Positions 1-11,909 of a stretch of DNA of 64,000 bases are shown here, piece after piece; the stretch's first letter is position 1; each line of letters opens with the position of its first letter. The stretch lies in the NCBI RefSeq assembly GCF_000203815.1, contig NW_004457723.1, positions 868,001 through 932,000 of the forward strand. Reading direction: 5' to 3'. The DNA is from Cavenderia fasciculata. Its lineage: Eukaryota > Evosea > Eumycetozoa > Acytosteliales > Cavenderiaceae. The notes beneath the pieces are model-generated. The model saw only the letters and a program-made list of their open reading frames with translations, searched no databases and was not told the DNA's origin. A program made the position numbers and the translations under genes.

Positions 1-1857
1 AGTATCACATTGGCCTATAAAAAAGAAATTGAAGAACGTGAAAGAAAACAAAAGGATAGACAAAGTGCAAGTAAATTTGATAGTACAAGATTGGATTTCC
101 TCAATCAAACTAGTTTATCTACTCCTCCCACTACTACCAATACCACTACTACTCCTTTGGTCAGTCCAAAGTCACCTGTACTTTTTGAAAGTAGAAAGAG
201 TTCAACATTGACATTACTACTTGAAAAAGAGGAAAGGGAAAGACAAGAAGCTGAAAAGAGGGAAAAAGAGTTGGCATTGGAGAGAGAAAGACAAGAGGCC
301 GAGAAAAAGGAAAAGGAGTTGGCCAAGGAAAGAGAACGTGTCAAGCTGTTGGAAGTACAAGTAGAAGCTGAAAAGGATAAACAAAGAAAACTACTTGATG
401 AAAAGAACAAACAAATGGCAAAGGAGAAAGAGGAATTGGAGAAAAAGAAACAACAATTGGCAGTGGAGCAATTGGAATATGAAAAGAAAAGAGAACAAGA
501 GAGATTGGAAAAGGAGAGATTGAGAGTATTGGAAGAGCAAAAGAGAGATCAGGAGAGACTGGAAAAGGAGAATGAAAGACAATTGGAACAACAAAGAAGA
601 GAAATGGAGAGATTGGAAAAGGAAAATGAAAGATTGCAATGGGAGAGAGAAAGACAACTAGACGACCAAAGAAGAGAACAAGAGAGAAGGGATAGGGAAC
701 GAGAGAGACAATTAGATGACCAACGAAGAGAACAAGAACGATTGGAAAAGGAAAATGAAAGATTGGATCGTGAAAGACAAAGAAAGGAACAAGAATTGGA
801 GGAATACAACAGACTTCAAGAAGACATTCGGTTGAGAAAAGAGGAGCGTCAAAGACGACTAGATAAACAACTAGAAGAAGAGGAACGTGACCGTCAAAGA
901 AGAGCTGAAGAAAGACAACGTCGCAAAGAACAAATGCAAAGAGAGTTGGAGGAAGAAGAACGAAAACTGGCATTGGAAAGGGAAAAAAGACGTGCTCAAA
1001 AGGAGGAACGTGAAAGAAGATATCAAGAAGAAATGGCTGCCCTTGAAAGAGAAAGAGAGGAACAAAAAAGACGTAGAGAACAACTACAGCAAAGAGATCA
1101 ACAACAGAATCCAAGTATTAGAGTTCAACATGTAAAATCAAATCATTCAGATATTATGTATAATACTGTTAATAGTACTAGTAGTATAAGTGAATTGGAT
1201 AAATTGTCCAATTTGTATTATCAATCTAGCGCACCATCAATCAACACATTTTTAAAAGAACATGATATTAGTGTACCGTCAACTCCAAATGCTGGTATTA
1301 CTCCATCTCAAAGTTTGTATTCTATAGCTTCCAGTACTCTATCATCATCTCCAATATTGTCACCAAGATCAGGTGAAAAGATTGATAGTGATCATCATCA
1401 TTCATTGTCGATTGGGAATCATGCCACTTCACCCAATCAAGCATCTGTCATTTCATCCAACCTTGATTATGACCATTCTTCAATTCACTCTGTCGATGGT
1501 CAAGATCTTGCAATCAAGTATGGTCACCACCACCACTATGGTACTGTCAATAGTGTCAGTGCTGTCAGTTCAGTCTCTACTACATCTGAGCTTGGATCAT
1601 ATAGAAATAACACCAACAATAATAATCAAAACACTGGTGATATGGAACAAAAAAGAAGAATTGAAAAAATGAAACAAGAAAGAATCAAAAGAGAAGAAGA
1701 GGAAGAAAGAAGAGAAGAAGAAGCGAGAAGGATCAGACAAGAAGAAAGACAAAGAAAAAGAGATGAAATGAAGAGAGAACTAGAATTGGAAGAGAAAAAA
1801 ATTGATCAACAAAGACAAGAAAGATTGGCTAAATTAAAAAGTGGTGGAGTCTTTTAA
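1..1857 (+). CDS. Coiled-coil Glu/Arg/Lys-rich protein, 3' part (5' end outside window)
   Basis: The frame is open from the first base, so the true start lies upstream and only the last 618 codons are visible. A Ser/Thr-rich stretch is followed by about 320 residues built almost entirely of E, R, K, Q and L (recurring units such as ERERQEAEKKEKELA and RRDRERERQLDDQRREQER), which should form a very long single alpha-helix or coiled coil. A Ser/His/Asn-rich, probably disordered linker follows, then a second short charged helix, ending in KLKSGGVF. No catalytic motif is visible. Such charged helices are found in cytoskeletal and trafficking scaffolds, but composition alone cannot assign the family. 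The missing N-terminal part may hold the diagnostic domain. Confidence 0.85.
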   Translation, partial: SITLAYKKEIEERERKQKDRQSASKFDSTRLDFLNQTSLSTPPTTTNTTTTPLVSPKSPVLFESRKSSTLTLLLEKEERERQEAEKREKELALERERQEAEKKEKELAKERERVKLLEVQVEAEKDKQRKLLDEKNKQMAKEKEELEKKKQQLAVEQLEYEKKREQERLEKERLRVLEEQKRDQERLEKENERQLEQQRREMERLEKENERLQWERERQLDDQRREQERRDRERERQLDDQRREQERLEKENERLDRERQRKEQELEEYNRLQEDIRLRKEERQRRLDKQLEEEERDRQRRAEERQRRKEQMQRELEEEERKLALEREKRRAQKEERERRYQEEMAALEREREEQKRRREQLQQRDQQQNPSIRVQHVKSNHSDIMYNTVNSTSSISELDKLSNLYYQSSAPSINTFLKEHDISVPSTPNAGITPSQSLYSIASSTLSSSPILSPRSGEKIDSDHHHSLSIGNHATSPNQASVISSNLDYDHSSIHSVDGQDLAIKYGHHHHYGTVNSVSAVSSVSTTSELGSYRNNTNNNNQNTGDMEQKRRIEKMKQERIKREEEEERREEEARRIRQEERQRKRDEMKRELELEEKKIDQQRQERLAKLKSGGVF

Positions 1858-1942
1858 AATGATCATTTTTTGAAATAAATAAATAAATATTTGATTATTA
1901 TTATTATGTATATATTTTTTGGTGTTTAATTTATATTTGTTA

Positions 1943-3222
1943 TTATTGTGAAAGTAAACCTTCTTTTATAAATTTATTGGCAAATGGAGAACCTTTGGAA
2001 ATAATATAAAAGACTGGAATTTGAGGAATAACATATTCTGGATGTGAAAGTACTGTTTCAATATTGGTAGTATGTTTACATCTAACCCATCTTTTCTTTT
2101 TACTATTATCTATATTATTATTATTATTATTGCTACTATTATTCTTTGTATTTGTATTATTATTATTATTATTTAAATCAATTGGAGTTGACCAATTAGT
2201 TTGGAAATAAATTTCGATATTGTCTAGTGTGTAACGATGATCTTTGTCCCAATGAGCAAACTCTTTGTTGCCGGGAGGGAACATGTATTCGAGATGATCA
2301 CCAAAACAGTAACCTTCTTGGAAATCCAAAATGTAATCTGATTGTCCATACTCTGGATACAAAAATACAGTTGGAAAGTGTGCAATACCTTCGGCATCTA
2401 CACTAACTGCACGATCTGATTGACCAGTGTAACGAGACATGTCAAATAGAGGGTGACCAAGTTGCATCTTTTTAGCGGTCAACTTGCCAACCAACTCTAC
2501 AAGTTGTTCGTGTTTACGAGTTTGCTCAAGTTGACGTTCCATTTCAAGTCGTTGGGCACGTTCGATATGAGCAACTGCTTGATCACGCAATGTTTTGATA
2601 TCCTTGTTATCGCCCGACTTTAATGCACGATCTGCTACTTGAATAGCTTTGGTATATTGCAATAGTGATAAGTGAGATTTAACTTGTCTGTAGAATGCCT
2701 TGATATTGGTCTCATCAAACTCTACAGCCACTGTACAATCCTTGATTGCTTTACCAAAGTTTTTCATCTCCATGTGTACGGCAGCACGGTTAGACAAGAT
2801 GACACTGTTTCGTTTCATGTCGTCGCATTTAACATTCAGTGCCTTGGTGTAATAGTGTAATGCCTCGTTCATGAATCGTTTCTTGTCAGCCTCTGACGTC
2901 GTCTTTTGAACGACTAGTTTGAAACGAGTGTTACCTTCTTCCTTGTACGTGTCGGCCAATACATGTGGAGGACACTCGTCAACGATGGTTTGCAAAGCAT
3001 CGACACCCAAGTTCTCACCTTCAGGCAATGATTCCATAAAGATAGGGAGATCCTTCCAAGCCGACTCCTCATCTTCATCGATTGTAGGTACTGGTCTTCC
3101 CTCGGCAATCGCCTTTTCCTTTTCAATTCTTCTACTCTCTTTAATCTCTTTCCATTGCTTTATACTATTATTCCAAATTTCATCTTCTTCCTCTTCTGTT
3201 AATGAATGATCTGTTGTTGACA

Positions 3223-3223
<1 letters not shown>
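1943..3223 (-). CDS. ttc4: TTC4/Cns1-like TPR co-chaperone
   Basis: Single exon, 426 residues. The N-terminal half has an acidic start, then the segment ESAWKDLPIFMESLPEG and a TPR array (about residues 90-215; for example YKEEGNTRF, NRAAVHMEMKNFGKAIKDC and KAFYRQVKSHL) that in this family binds the C-terminal EEVD of Hsp90/Hsp70. A charged helix follows. The C-terminal third (HWDKDHRYTLDNIEIYFQ onward) matches the C-terminal 'wheel' domain of TTC4/Cns1. An Asn-rich insertion interrupts that domain, as is usual in dictyostelids. Known family role: essential Hsp90 co-chaperone, in yeast also linked to translation elongation. A CT-repeat lies just upstream of the ATG. It follows gamma-tubulin in the same direction with about 250 bp between them. 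Confidence 0.9.
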
Positions 3224-3254
<31 letters not shown>

Positions 3255-3473
3255 CACTATCTTGTATCTATCTATCAACAAACAATACTAAATTACATTC
3301 GTCTTTTTTGTCAGAGTTCGGTAACGTTTGTGTATTTTTTTTTATTTTTTTTTTTAAACAAACCAAACATGATGTAAACTAACTGTTAATATAGTTTCCA
3401 AATCAATACAATAGTATTATTATTTTAGAGATATATATATATAATTAAATATATATTTATTTTAATTTTAATT

Positions 3474-5093
3474 TTAATTTTGTACAATATCCTTTTCCAT
3501 TGAATAATTCATATAATTTGATGTTTCAGATGCTTTATATTCCTCTATTAAATTGGTAACTGATTCTCTAGCCTGATCAAACTCTTCTAAAACATTTCCA
3601 AAACTTGATTCCTTTGTATAATTTACTATAAATGCATTTTTCTTTCGAAGTTTATCATATTCATTTACAATATTTTGGAATAACTAAATTAAATAGAATA
3701 GAATAAATTTGTTAGTTTTGATATTATTTGTTTTTTAATTTTGAATTTGATACAAACATGATAAACACTAGTATGATTTGCCAACATTAAACCATTAACT
3801 TTGTTTGCAGATTGGATATAGGGGGATTTCTTTGATAGGGCAACTTGAATAGAGGCAGGACCCCAATCTATAAAGTTTGCCAATTTTCTTTCTCTAATTC
3901 TCTGAAGACTGTTGTGTACTTGGGTCGGGTCAACCTCTCCTTGAATAATGTTTAATATAGATACGTATTTACCCTTTTTGAGGGGTGCTGAAACCATGAT
4001 ATTTTGTTGTTGCAAGAGACGACGCATCACATCGAGTACCGATGTCTTGCGGATTGAAAGGTTGGATGATATTTGGTTTTGGAGGTTGGTCATTGCCACA
4101 CCGCCAGCTTCGGGGACACGCATCTCTCCAGAGATACCAATGTCGGTGATACCGGTGCTGACACCTCCCAAGCCGTGTAGCGCGAGTGGGGTGTACCCAG
4201 TGATCAAAAAGTGGCATCTTGGTGTGGGAATGAGCGATGCCAACATGCCGACGAGATCGTTGTTCATGTATCCCGGGTATCGCAGCGTGTTGGTGCTGGC
4301 GGCCATGACGGTCGAGACGAGCGAGTTGGTTTGCTCGACCGTCGGCTCGGCCAGGTGCAGCTGGTCGGCTGCGATCTTGTTGAGCGCGGTATTGTCGACG
4401 ACGACCGTTGAGTCGACGTGTTCGGCTAGACGACGCAGTGTCAGCAGCGAGTTGTACGCCTGCACGACCACACTCGACGACTCGGGAAACACCGAGTACG
4501 TCTGCACAAGCTTCTTGGGGTACCTGTCATGCAGATGCTCCAACAAGTAGCTGCCCATACCGCTGCCCGTGCCACCGGCAATCGAATGACACAACAAGAA
4601 GCCCTCCAAGCTCTCACTGCCGTCTGCCTCACGATCAATCATGTCCAATATATGCTCGTACACGTTCAGTCCCTGCGCATACCCACTCGCCCAATTATTA
4701 CCGGCACCGTTGCCTCCAGGCGACACATATATGTTCTCGGGGTTGTACAAGTGCGAGTACTCACTCGATCGAATACCCGATATCACACGTGGCTCCAAAT
4801 CAACCATCAATGCTCTCGGCACATAATGATTATCATCTGATTGATAAAAGAATACATCCTTTCTATCTACTCCATTGATTGCATATTCCTCCAAGTATCC
4901 TTGAGGATTAATACCATGTTCTCTACATAACTGTTTCCAAAATTCAGATCCAACTAAAGTAAACCAAACAACAATCTAATATGTTAGTTATATACATATG
5001 CATGAGATGATCGATCATCTTCACTCTCCACTGACTCAACATACTCTGATTTCCACATTGGCCAACTTGCAATGTTATAATCTCTCTTGGCAT
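3474..5093 (-). CDS. tubG: Gamma-tubulin
   Basis: Three exons: 5093-5045, 4953-3758 and 3683-3474. Phases join cleanly and give 484 residues. The start [16 protein letters not shown] and the glycine-rich GTP loop GGTGSGMGS (about residues 143-151) are diagnostic of tubulins. The last exon ([18 protein letters not shown] ... FDQAR) is the gamma-type C-terminal region rather than alpha or beta. The protein nucleates microtubules within the gamma-tubulin ring complex at the nucleus-associated body. It is about 20 residues longer than the usual 455-465, mainly in the C-terminal tail. Exon 2 uses many G/C-ending codons and stands out from its AT-rich neighbours. An E2F-like palindrome lies about 115 bp upstream of the ATG. 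Confidence 0.95.
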
Positions 5094-5875
5094 TTATTAC
5101 TATTACTATACTATCTATCTATCTCTATATTAAATATTTATCTATCTATTTTTAATTAATCTATCATTGACTCTTCGTTCATATCCTACATGTTCATTTT
5201 TTTGGGCGCCAAAATATATTCAAACTCTCATTTTTTTTTTTTAATATTAATCTTTGAATGGGTTGTAGTCATTATAATGATTTCAATTGTCTTGTATCAA
5301 TTTTTGTTTATTTATTTATCTATTCATAAATATTTAGAGAATCATATAGTTTTTTGTTGTAGTTTCTAACATATTTTTAACAATTCCGATTGGGTAGATT
5401 TTTGATGTTTTAATCAAAAAAAAAACTAAAGACATGATGATGGTGATGTTTTGTCGAAAGTCATCTAGCTATGTAAAACACAACATTTCTATTGGTTGAA
5501 TTTGTTTTTGACAAATGACCATCCAACAGATTCCACTAATATAAAAAAAAACAAACCAACAAAAAAGTATTTTTTCCCAATTTATCCAAAAACAGATTTC
5601 AATTATAGTTTTTTTTTTTTTAATATTTGGTTGGTCTATTCAAACAATTCTTTGACAGCTGAACAATCCTCCCCTCCTAACTGACAAACAAACAAACAAA
5701 ATAATATTAATATTAATATTTTTGATCTATCAACACAACAATATGTTTCAATCTCAAATATAATAATATAGATAATAGTTAACACTTTTTTTTAAATTTG
5801 CAATCACTGATTTTCAATATTTCAACAACAAGATATTGAAACAAATAATATTTTTAATATATTTATATACAAATA
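5094..5875. promoter_or_regulatory. Divergent intergenic region between gamma-tubulin and the Cys-rich surface protein
   Basis: About 780 bp of AT-rich DNA with no supportable gene. It must hold the promoters of both divergent genes. Long A and T runs are frequent, as in dictyostelid core promoters. The only G+C-rich element is the GGCGCC palindrome near 5205-5210. Confidence 0.7.
5204..5214 (-). promoter_or_regulatory. E2F/DP-like site upstream of gamma-tubulin
   Basis: The minus strand reads TTTTGGCGCCC, which fits the E2F consensus TTTSSCGC. It lies about 115 bp upstream of the gamma-tubulin ATG, in an otherwise very AT-rich region. Function is inferred from the motif only. Confidence 0.45.
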
Positions 5876-7420
5876 ATGAATTTCCATATTCTATTATTAT
5901 TTTTAATACTTCCATATTTAACAAATGGAGATACTTGTAAAACTCTAAGTTGTGGATCGACATGGTAAGTAAAATTAATTAATTATCTATCTATCTATAT
6001 TTTTATTCCATCCATCCTAATCCATCCTTTTTCATTCATTCAAATATTTAAATAATTTATAACTATTAGTAAAAGTGGATCAGACTTGGAATGTAGTTAT
6101 GATAGTTATTGTAATAAATCAACATTTATGTGTGTAAAGAGAGTCAATGAAGGAGAGCCATGCTCAAACTCTATCCAAAATTGTCTGCCTCCATACTATT
6201 GTTACAACAAGGTTTGCATGGAACTTGGATTTGCTAGCTTGGGTGAAAGCTGTACAATGAACCAACACTGCCTCGGATTTTTATCTTGTGTCAACAAGGT
6301 TTGTGTTAATACCGATAGCACTGAATGCAGCTCATGGCAAAACTGTCCGGTTGGACAATACTGTGGTGACGATGGAAAGTGTTTGGCTAGAGTCGCCATG
6401 AATGCAACTTGTACCGATTCTCTTGAATGTCCACATTTCTCAGATTGTATTTCCCCAGCTTCGGGCCAACCGACTATCTGTGTACCCTATTACTCTCAAA
6501 CACTCGTCGGTTCAAAATGTTCAAGTTTTGATAATGCTTGGAGTACATGTGCACCAAATCTATTCTGTTCCCAAGTATCTGGTACTTGTCAAATTGTGCC
6601 AGCTCAAACTTCAACAACTGTCAATTGTGTCTCGGCATCGGCTGGAACATCGTTATGTTCAGAATTAGAGACATGTGCATGTTATGGTAACTCTACTGGT
6701 GTGTGTATGCTTAAAGGTAACTCGGGAGATTCAGACTGCCAGGCCGCACTCAAAGTACTACATGGATGCGAACAAAGTAAAGGGTGCTACGACTCGGGTA
6801 TCTATACTCCCAAAGGATGTGCACGTCAGAATTGTATTACAGAGTATTGTGATATGGCATCCAAGTGTACCTATGGACCAGACTCTGAAGAAAACAATAT
6901 AGCTTGTGGAAGAGGTAATATCCAACGTTGTGATGGTACTCGTGCAACCAATGTTCCAGTCCTTCCACCTACCACTACTAGTAGTAGTACAACTACTGCC
7001 AGTAGTACAACTACAAGTGGTTCTACTACCACTACAGGAGCATCGTCAACTACAACTACCACAACCAAACCAAGTTCATCTACTCAAACGTCAACATACT
7101 CTTCTTCATCCACCTACTCCACATCCGCCAGTTCAACAACTGCTGGAACTACTACCAGTGGAACTACAGCTACAACCGCAACAACATCTGGTGCAACTAC
7201 TTCCAATCCAACTACCTCTTCTTCGACAACTACCACTTCTCCATCATCTACATCATCTACATCATCTACATCAACTACAACAGATAGAGCAACAGGAACA
7301 GATACACAAACTGGAACAACAACTGATATGGGAACAACTACACTCGGCTTATCTCCAACACTCTCTGCACCCATTACAACTGTTGCTATCTTGATGACAG
7401 CAATATTAATACTCCTTTAA
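5876..7420 (+). CDS. Cys-rich, probably GPI-anchored surface protein with Thr/Ser stalk
   Basis: Two exons, 5876-5964 and 6070-7420; the junction rebuilds a Cys codon and gives 479 residues. The first exon encodes a hydrophobic signal peptide (MNFHILLLFLILPYLTNG). Next come about 300 residues with regularly spaced cysteines (such as GQYCGDDGKCL and DSLECPHFSDC) that should pair as disulfides. A long Thr/Ser stalk of about 120 residues, a likely O-glycosylation target, follows. The C-terminus is a short hydrophobic tail (ITTVAILMTAILILL) without a charged end, typical of a GPI-attachment signal. This plan is common among dictyostelid cell-surface and adhesion proteins, but I do not recognise the specific family. 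A function in adhesion or recognition is inference. Confidence 0.85.
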
Positions 7421-7784
7421 CAACTTCACATTGATATCTCAAATAAATAAATATAATCTTTTGTACATATACATAATTTACCTTTTTAAATACCAGGGAT
7501 AGATAGATAGACAGAGTCAGAAAGAATAACTTTGCCTAAATCGGAATGTTGGTTCCCTGCAGAAAAAAAAAAAAAAAAAGGGAATAATCAGCAGAAACAT
7601 CAGCTCAAACTCCAACTCCAATGGAATCATCATCATCATCCTTCCAATGCATTGAATGAAGAGTTAGTTATCTTGTTGTGATATCTATATACAGTGCTTT
7701 TTAACTTCGTCATTAGTTTAGTCATCAACATTTAGAGAAGAGAAAGAAGAGAAAGATTGAATAGGATATATTTATAGAGTCAAC
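7421..7784. other. Intergenic spacer
   Basis: About 360 bp between same-strand genes. It contains an A-run near 7563-7579 and purine-rich leader sequence (AGAGAAGAGAAAGAAGAG) before the next ATG. No gene is visible. Confidence 0.6.
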
Positions 7785-9912
7785 ATGATGAATGGATTGG
7801 ACCAACAGTACTATATGAGAACAAGTCGGCATGGTCCTCCCTCTTCATTAACAAACAGTAATAATAGTCCATCAGTCATAGGTATTAATTACAACACCAA
7901 TAATAATCATAATAACGGAGGGGGTGGAGGAGGAGGAGGAAGTGGATCAAGCAACTCGATAACAGGCGGATCAAACAACAACAACAACCAAACTCCAGCT
8001 GTATTTGATCGTGTTACTTCATTCTTTAGATCATCTTCATCATCATCATCATCATCATCAACGGATAATAACAATAATAATAGTGGTGGTGGTGGTAGTA
8101 ACAACGGTAACTACAACCTATCATATGCTAGTCCTTCATCACCATACTCTAGTTACAATCAATACTCCAACAGCAACAACAACAACCAAAACTCAAGTGG
8201 TAGCAACAACAACTATAACAACTATAACAACAACACTAATACTAGTCACTATAGTATTGGAAGTAGTGGAGGAGGAGGAACAATGTTACAATCTCCAAAG
8301 GGATCTACATCCAATTATACAACGATGTCACCACATTCATCAATGTCAATTGCAGCCAACAAGAGATATAATGGAGACTGTATTGTATTATCAGAGTTTA
8401 GTGAACAGACTGGACCAGTTGCATTGACAGTGATACCCGAACAACTACCTCACTATGAAGGCTTTGATATTGCAAAGTATGTGGTCAAGATCATGTCTGT
8501 CGACTTTCAAAACAAAACCAATGACTTGCGAACCTACACCAAAGACAGTCAGATGTTCTTTACCTTTTCTGCACCCAACGATGCACATGAACTCTATGCC
8601 TACGTTCACCATTTCTCATTGTACGATATCTATGCAAGAGGTTATGTACGTCCATTGGTCATCAGTTACATTACCAAAGATCCTCACAAAGTTATTAAAT
8701 TCTTTGACAAATTTGTTCAAAAGTTTACTCGTGTATGTATCAAACTAGTAGTAGTAGTATAATTAATAACAATATATATTAATACTATTTGTTTATATTG
8801 TAGGTAATAACTGTATTAAAACAACCAAATCATTTATTATTTGAGAATGAGTTTAGTCATAGAATAAGAGATTTGGAGTATACTTTACAATACTATCAAT
8901 CATCAAGTATAGAGATTGATGAAAAGGAAAAAGATAGTCATATCTCATTTGCACTTGACTCCAAGTCAGAGTTAAAAGGTATCGAATCATTATTTGATGA
9001 TGAAAGAAAAAAAGATCAACAATTACAAAACAATGTATTTAATAATGACAATAATAAGGACAAAGATAATAATAATGATCATAGTGGTCACAGTTCAAGA
9101 TCGACTTCTGGTGGTGGTGCAGTTGGAGTATTAAAACGTAGACATATGGAACATTTATTGGGAAAGATATATTACAATGAAACGGTTACATTGGTTGGAG
9201 AACCAAAACTATTGGATCAATTACACAAGACTACACATCTCGATAAAGCATTAAGAAATGTATCTGATCTATGTCCAGATTCATTTGAACCATTTATTCA
9301 AAAGATGAAGAAATGTCTTGAACACTTTTCAAAATCTGCAATTCAAATGGAATTTGATACTTTGGATAATAATTTAACAAGTAAATATTAATAATAATAA
9401 TATTAATTTTAATAATAATAATCGATTATTACACAATTATTAATACATTACTATATATTTTTAGATCCAGCAACTACATTATTATCAATTGGTCAAACTT
9501 CAATGTTAAACTATCATTTTAATCAACAACAACAAAATGAAAAGTATGTTAACATTTATTTGTAAGATGAATTATTTATACTTATTTATATTGTTTTTTT
9601 AGGAAACAAAACTATCATAAATCACAAATGAAAGATATATTAAAATCAAAATACAATAACAAGAACAACAAACATATTAATAACCAACAACATCACCATC
9701 ATCATAGTGTCAATAGTAATCACAACAACCAAAATAATACTAGCTCCTACTCTTCAGATTCGGGCTCCTATGTTTCTGTATATTCCAACAATTCACTCAG
9801 TGAGCATTTCGATCAATTATCATTTTCACCAAACATCGAGGACAAGTCTCAATATACCAATTCTTCTTCCTCTTTACCTCCACTTCCATCACCAAATGAT
9901 TATAATGCAACC

Positions 9913-9961
<49 letters not shown>

Positions 9962-11577
9962 GCTCATTATTTAATAATTTCCTAAAATCTGTATCTGTAT
10001 TTAATAATAATCAAAATAATCAAAATAATACTAATAATAATAATAATAATAATAATCCATTGAATAGTTCATCATTCCAAATTCATCATCAACAACAATT
10101 ACTTCAACAATCACAACAACAACAATCATCACAATTACAAACAAGTAATGGAATTAGAAAGAATGGTGATATTAAATTGGAATCATTTTCAAACTATTTA
10201 TGGGGAGTACCTAGACCAAGACATGGATATGGTCTGTTGAAATTGGCAGCACGATGCAATTGGATTAGACACGCTGTGTATTCACTTCTCAAGGGACGAC
10301 CATTATTGGTGTTGGGATCGGTAGACAAGACCGCTCACATTGTATCGGTGCTTGATAGTCTGTCGATATTTGTAGCTGGACAATCTCGTGTTGGCAAGGA
10401 GCTAATCGAGTTTAAAAAGACACCTCTTGTGTTGTCGGATCTCGCTACACTCAAACTTATTGGTGTGACAAAGTCATCGCCCAACTACAAGATACCGACC
10501 AATATCAACTGCTATGTGAGCAAGATTGATCTTGATACGGATGAGTTTACCGGTCCGTTGTACAGTCAGACGATGGGAATCATCGACGAGATGCTCACTG
10601 TCAAGCGTCAATGGAACGACAATGAGACATTGTACATTAGCCATATCCAAACCATCCTCTATGAGATGTCACTCAAGTCATTCACCTACTACCATCTGTG
10701 CTGTGCACATCCTCATTCTCTATACAAGTTATCCCATCCTCTCCTTAGTCCCACTTCCCCCCTCTATGTAAACAAACAACAACCATCATCATCCTCCTCC
10801 TCTCAACCACAACAATCTCCAAATGCTTCGTCATACTATTCTCCTGGACGATCTACATCCAACAACTCGACGACACAACCAAACGAGAGTAAAGGTAATA
10901 ATAGTGGTACTAGTATTCTCTCACTATCCACATCTAATCTACCCAAACCCGATGAAATGTTTGCGTCACCAGGTAGCAGTTTCCCCACCACCTTTCTTCC
11001 ATTCAAACCAGCTGCGCTCTACAGTAGCAGCGGTAGTGCCAAAAAACGACCAGCTGCTGCCATTCCAAAAACCACCAGGTCACTTTCAGAGTCACATCTC
11101 ACTCCACCAACCCCTATCAAGCCATCTTCATCGGTTGATGTTGAATTGACAGTTGATGCAAGTGCCGAACAACAAAATGCCAACACTGCCAACCAAACCA
11201 AACATCCAAGTGGAAATACAACACCAAAAGGTGCAAATCAAACTGTTCCACCTAATTTTGGTTTATTGGCTAGTGGTGGAGGTGGAGGTGGTAGTAGTGC
11301 CTACCGTGGAGGACACCAATCACCAAATCAATCACCACATCAAACTTTACATGGTCATGGTAGTCATGGAATGTCACGTACCATTGTATGTGATCCAAAA
11401 CAACTATTTAAACGTTGGGAAGTTAATAATGTTGCCGATCAGCTAATCATCGAATACCTATGTGAAGTTGTAAAAGATCAACAATACTATGATTACTATC
11501 AATCAAAGAATCATAAAATGGCACCAATCATTAAATTAGATTTTTCATCAACCTCAACTATTAAAAATAGAAGATAG
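7785..11577 (+). CDS. SMCR8-like DENN-family protein
   Basis: Four exons: 7785-8732, 8804-9380, 9465-9543 and 9603-11577. All phases agree, giving 1192 residues. After about 200 low-complexity residues (Asn, Ser, Gly), the longin-type region has CIVLSEFSEQTGP, KIMSVDFQ and YAYVHHFSLYDIYARGYVRP, which closely resemble vertebrate SMCR8 (AEFSEQVGP, IMSVDYQ, YVHHLTLYDLEARGFVRP). The DENN part resumes near YLWGVPRPRHGYGLLKLAAR and GRPLLVLGSVDKTAHIV and continues through SDLATLKLIGVT; a short conserved C-terminal block (FKRWEVNNVADQLIIEYLCE) closes it. Long Asn/Gln/Ser insertions separate the blocks. In animals SMCR8 forms a complex with C9orf72 and WDR41 that acts as a GTPase-activating factor in autophagy and lysosome control. 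The same role here is inferred. Confidence 0.85.
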
Positions 11578-11909
11578 ATAGATAGAAAGAAAGAAGAAAG
11601 AAACTTTAAAACACAAACAAAACAAAACAAAGACCAAACAAATTCCCATTCTTAATAAATATTAATAATATGTATTTTAGTTACAAATACACAAAAAACA
11701 AAAGAAGAGGAAATAATAATAGATATATATTATTATATATTTGTTTTTTTAAATGTACATTTATTCTATAAACCAAGTAACTTGTTTCCTATTGTGTGTG
11801 TATATATTTATGATGTGTTACCATGGCATGTGTCGTTGAGTGATTATGAATTATTATTATTATTATTCATATTTAATTAATAAATAAATAAATAAAAAGT
11901 GTTTATGTT
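11578..11909. other. Intergenic spacer between convergent gene ends
   Basis: About 330 bp of A/T-rich 3' flanking DNA with AATAAA-type sequences on both strands. No gene is visible. Confidence 0.6.

Noticed and set aside
341-1114. Long minus-strand open frame opposite the coiled-coil gene
   Set aside because: It is the antisense shadow of a Glu/Lys/Arg-rich coding region; the Phe/Leu/Pro composition is an artefact of purine-rich codons on the other strand.
6871-7394. Open frames opposite or offset to the Thr/Ser stalk
   Set aside because: ACT/ACA-rich triplet repeats produce open frames in several phases; only the frame with signal peptide and GPI tail is coherent.
9916-9960. AAT repeat as a possible repeat-array feature
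   Set aside because: It is a simple triplet repeat coding for poly-Asn, common in dictyostelid exons, with no spacers as in a CRISPR array.
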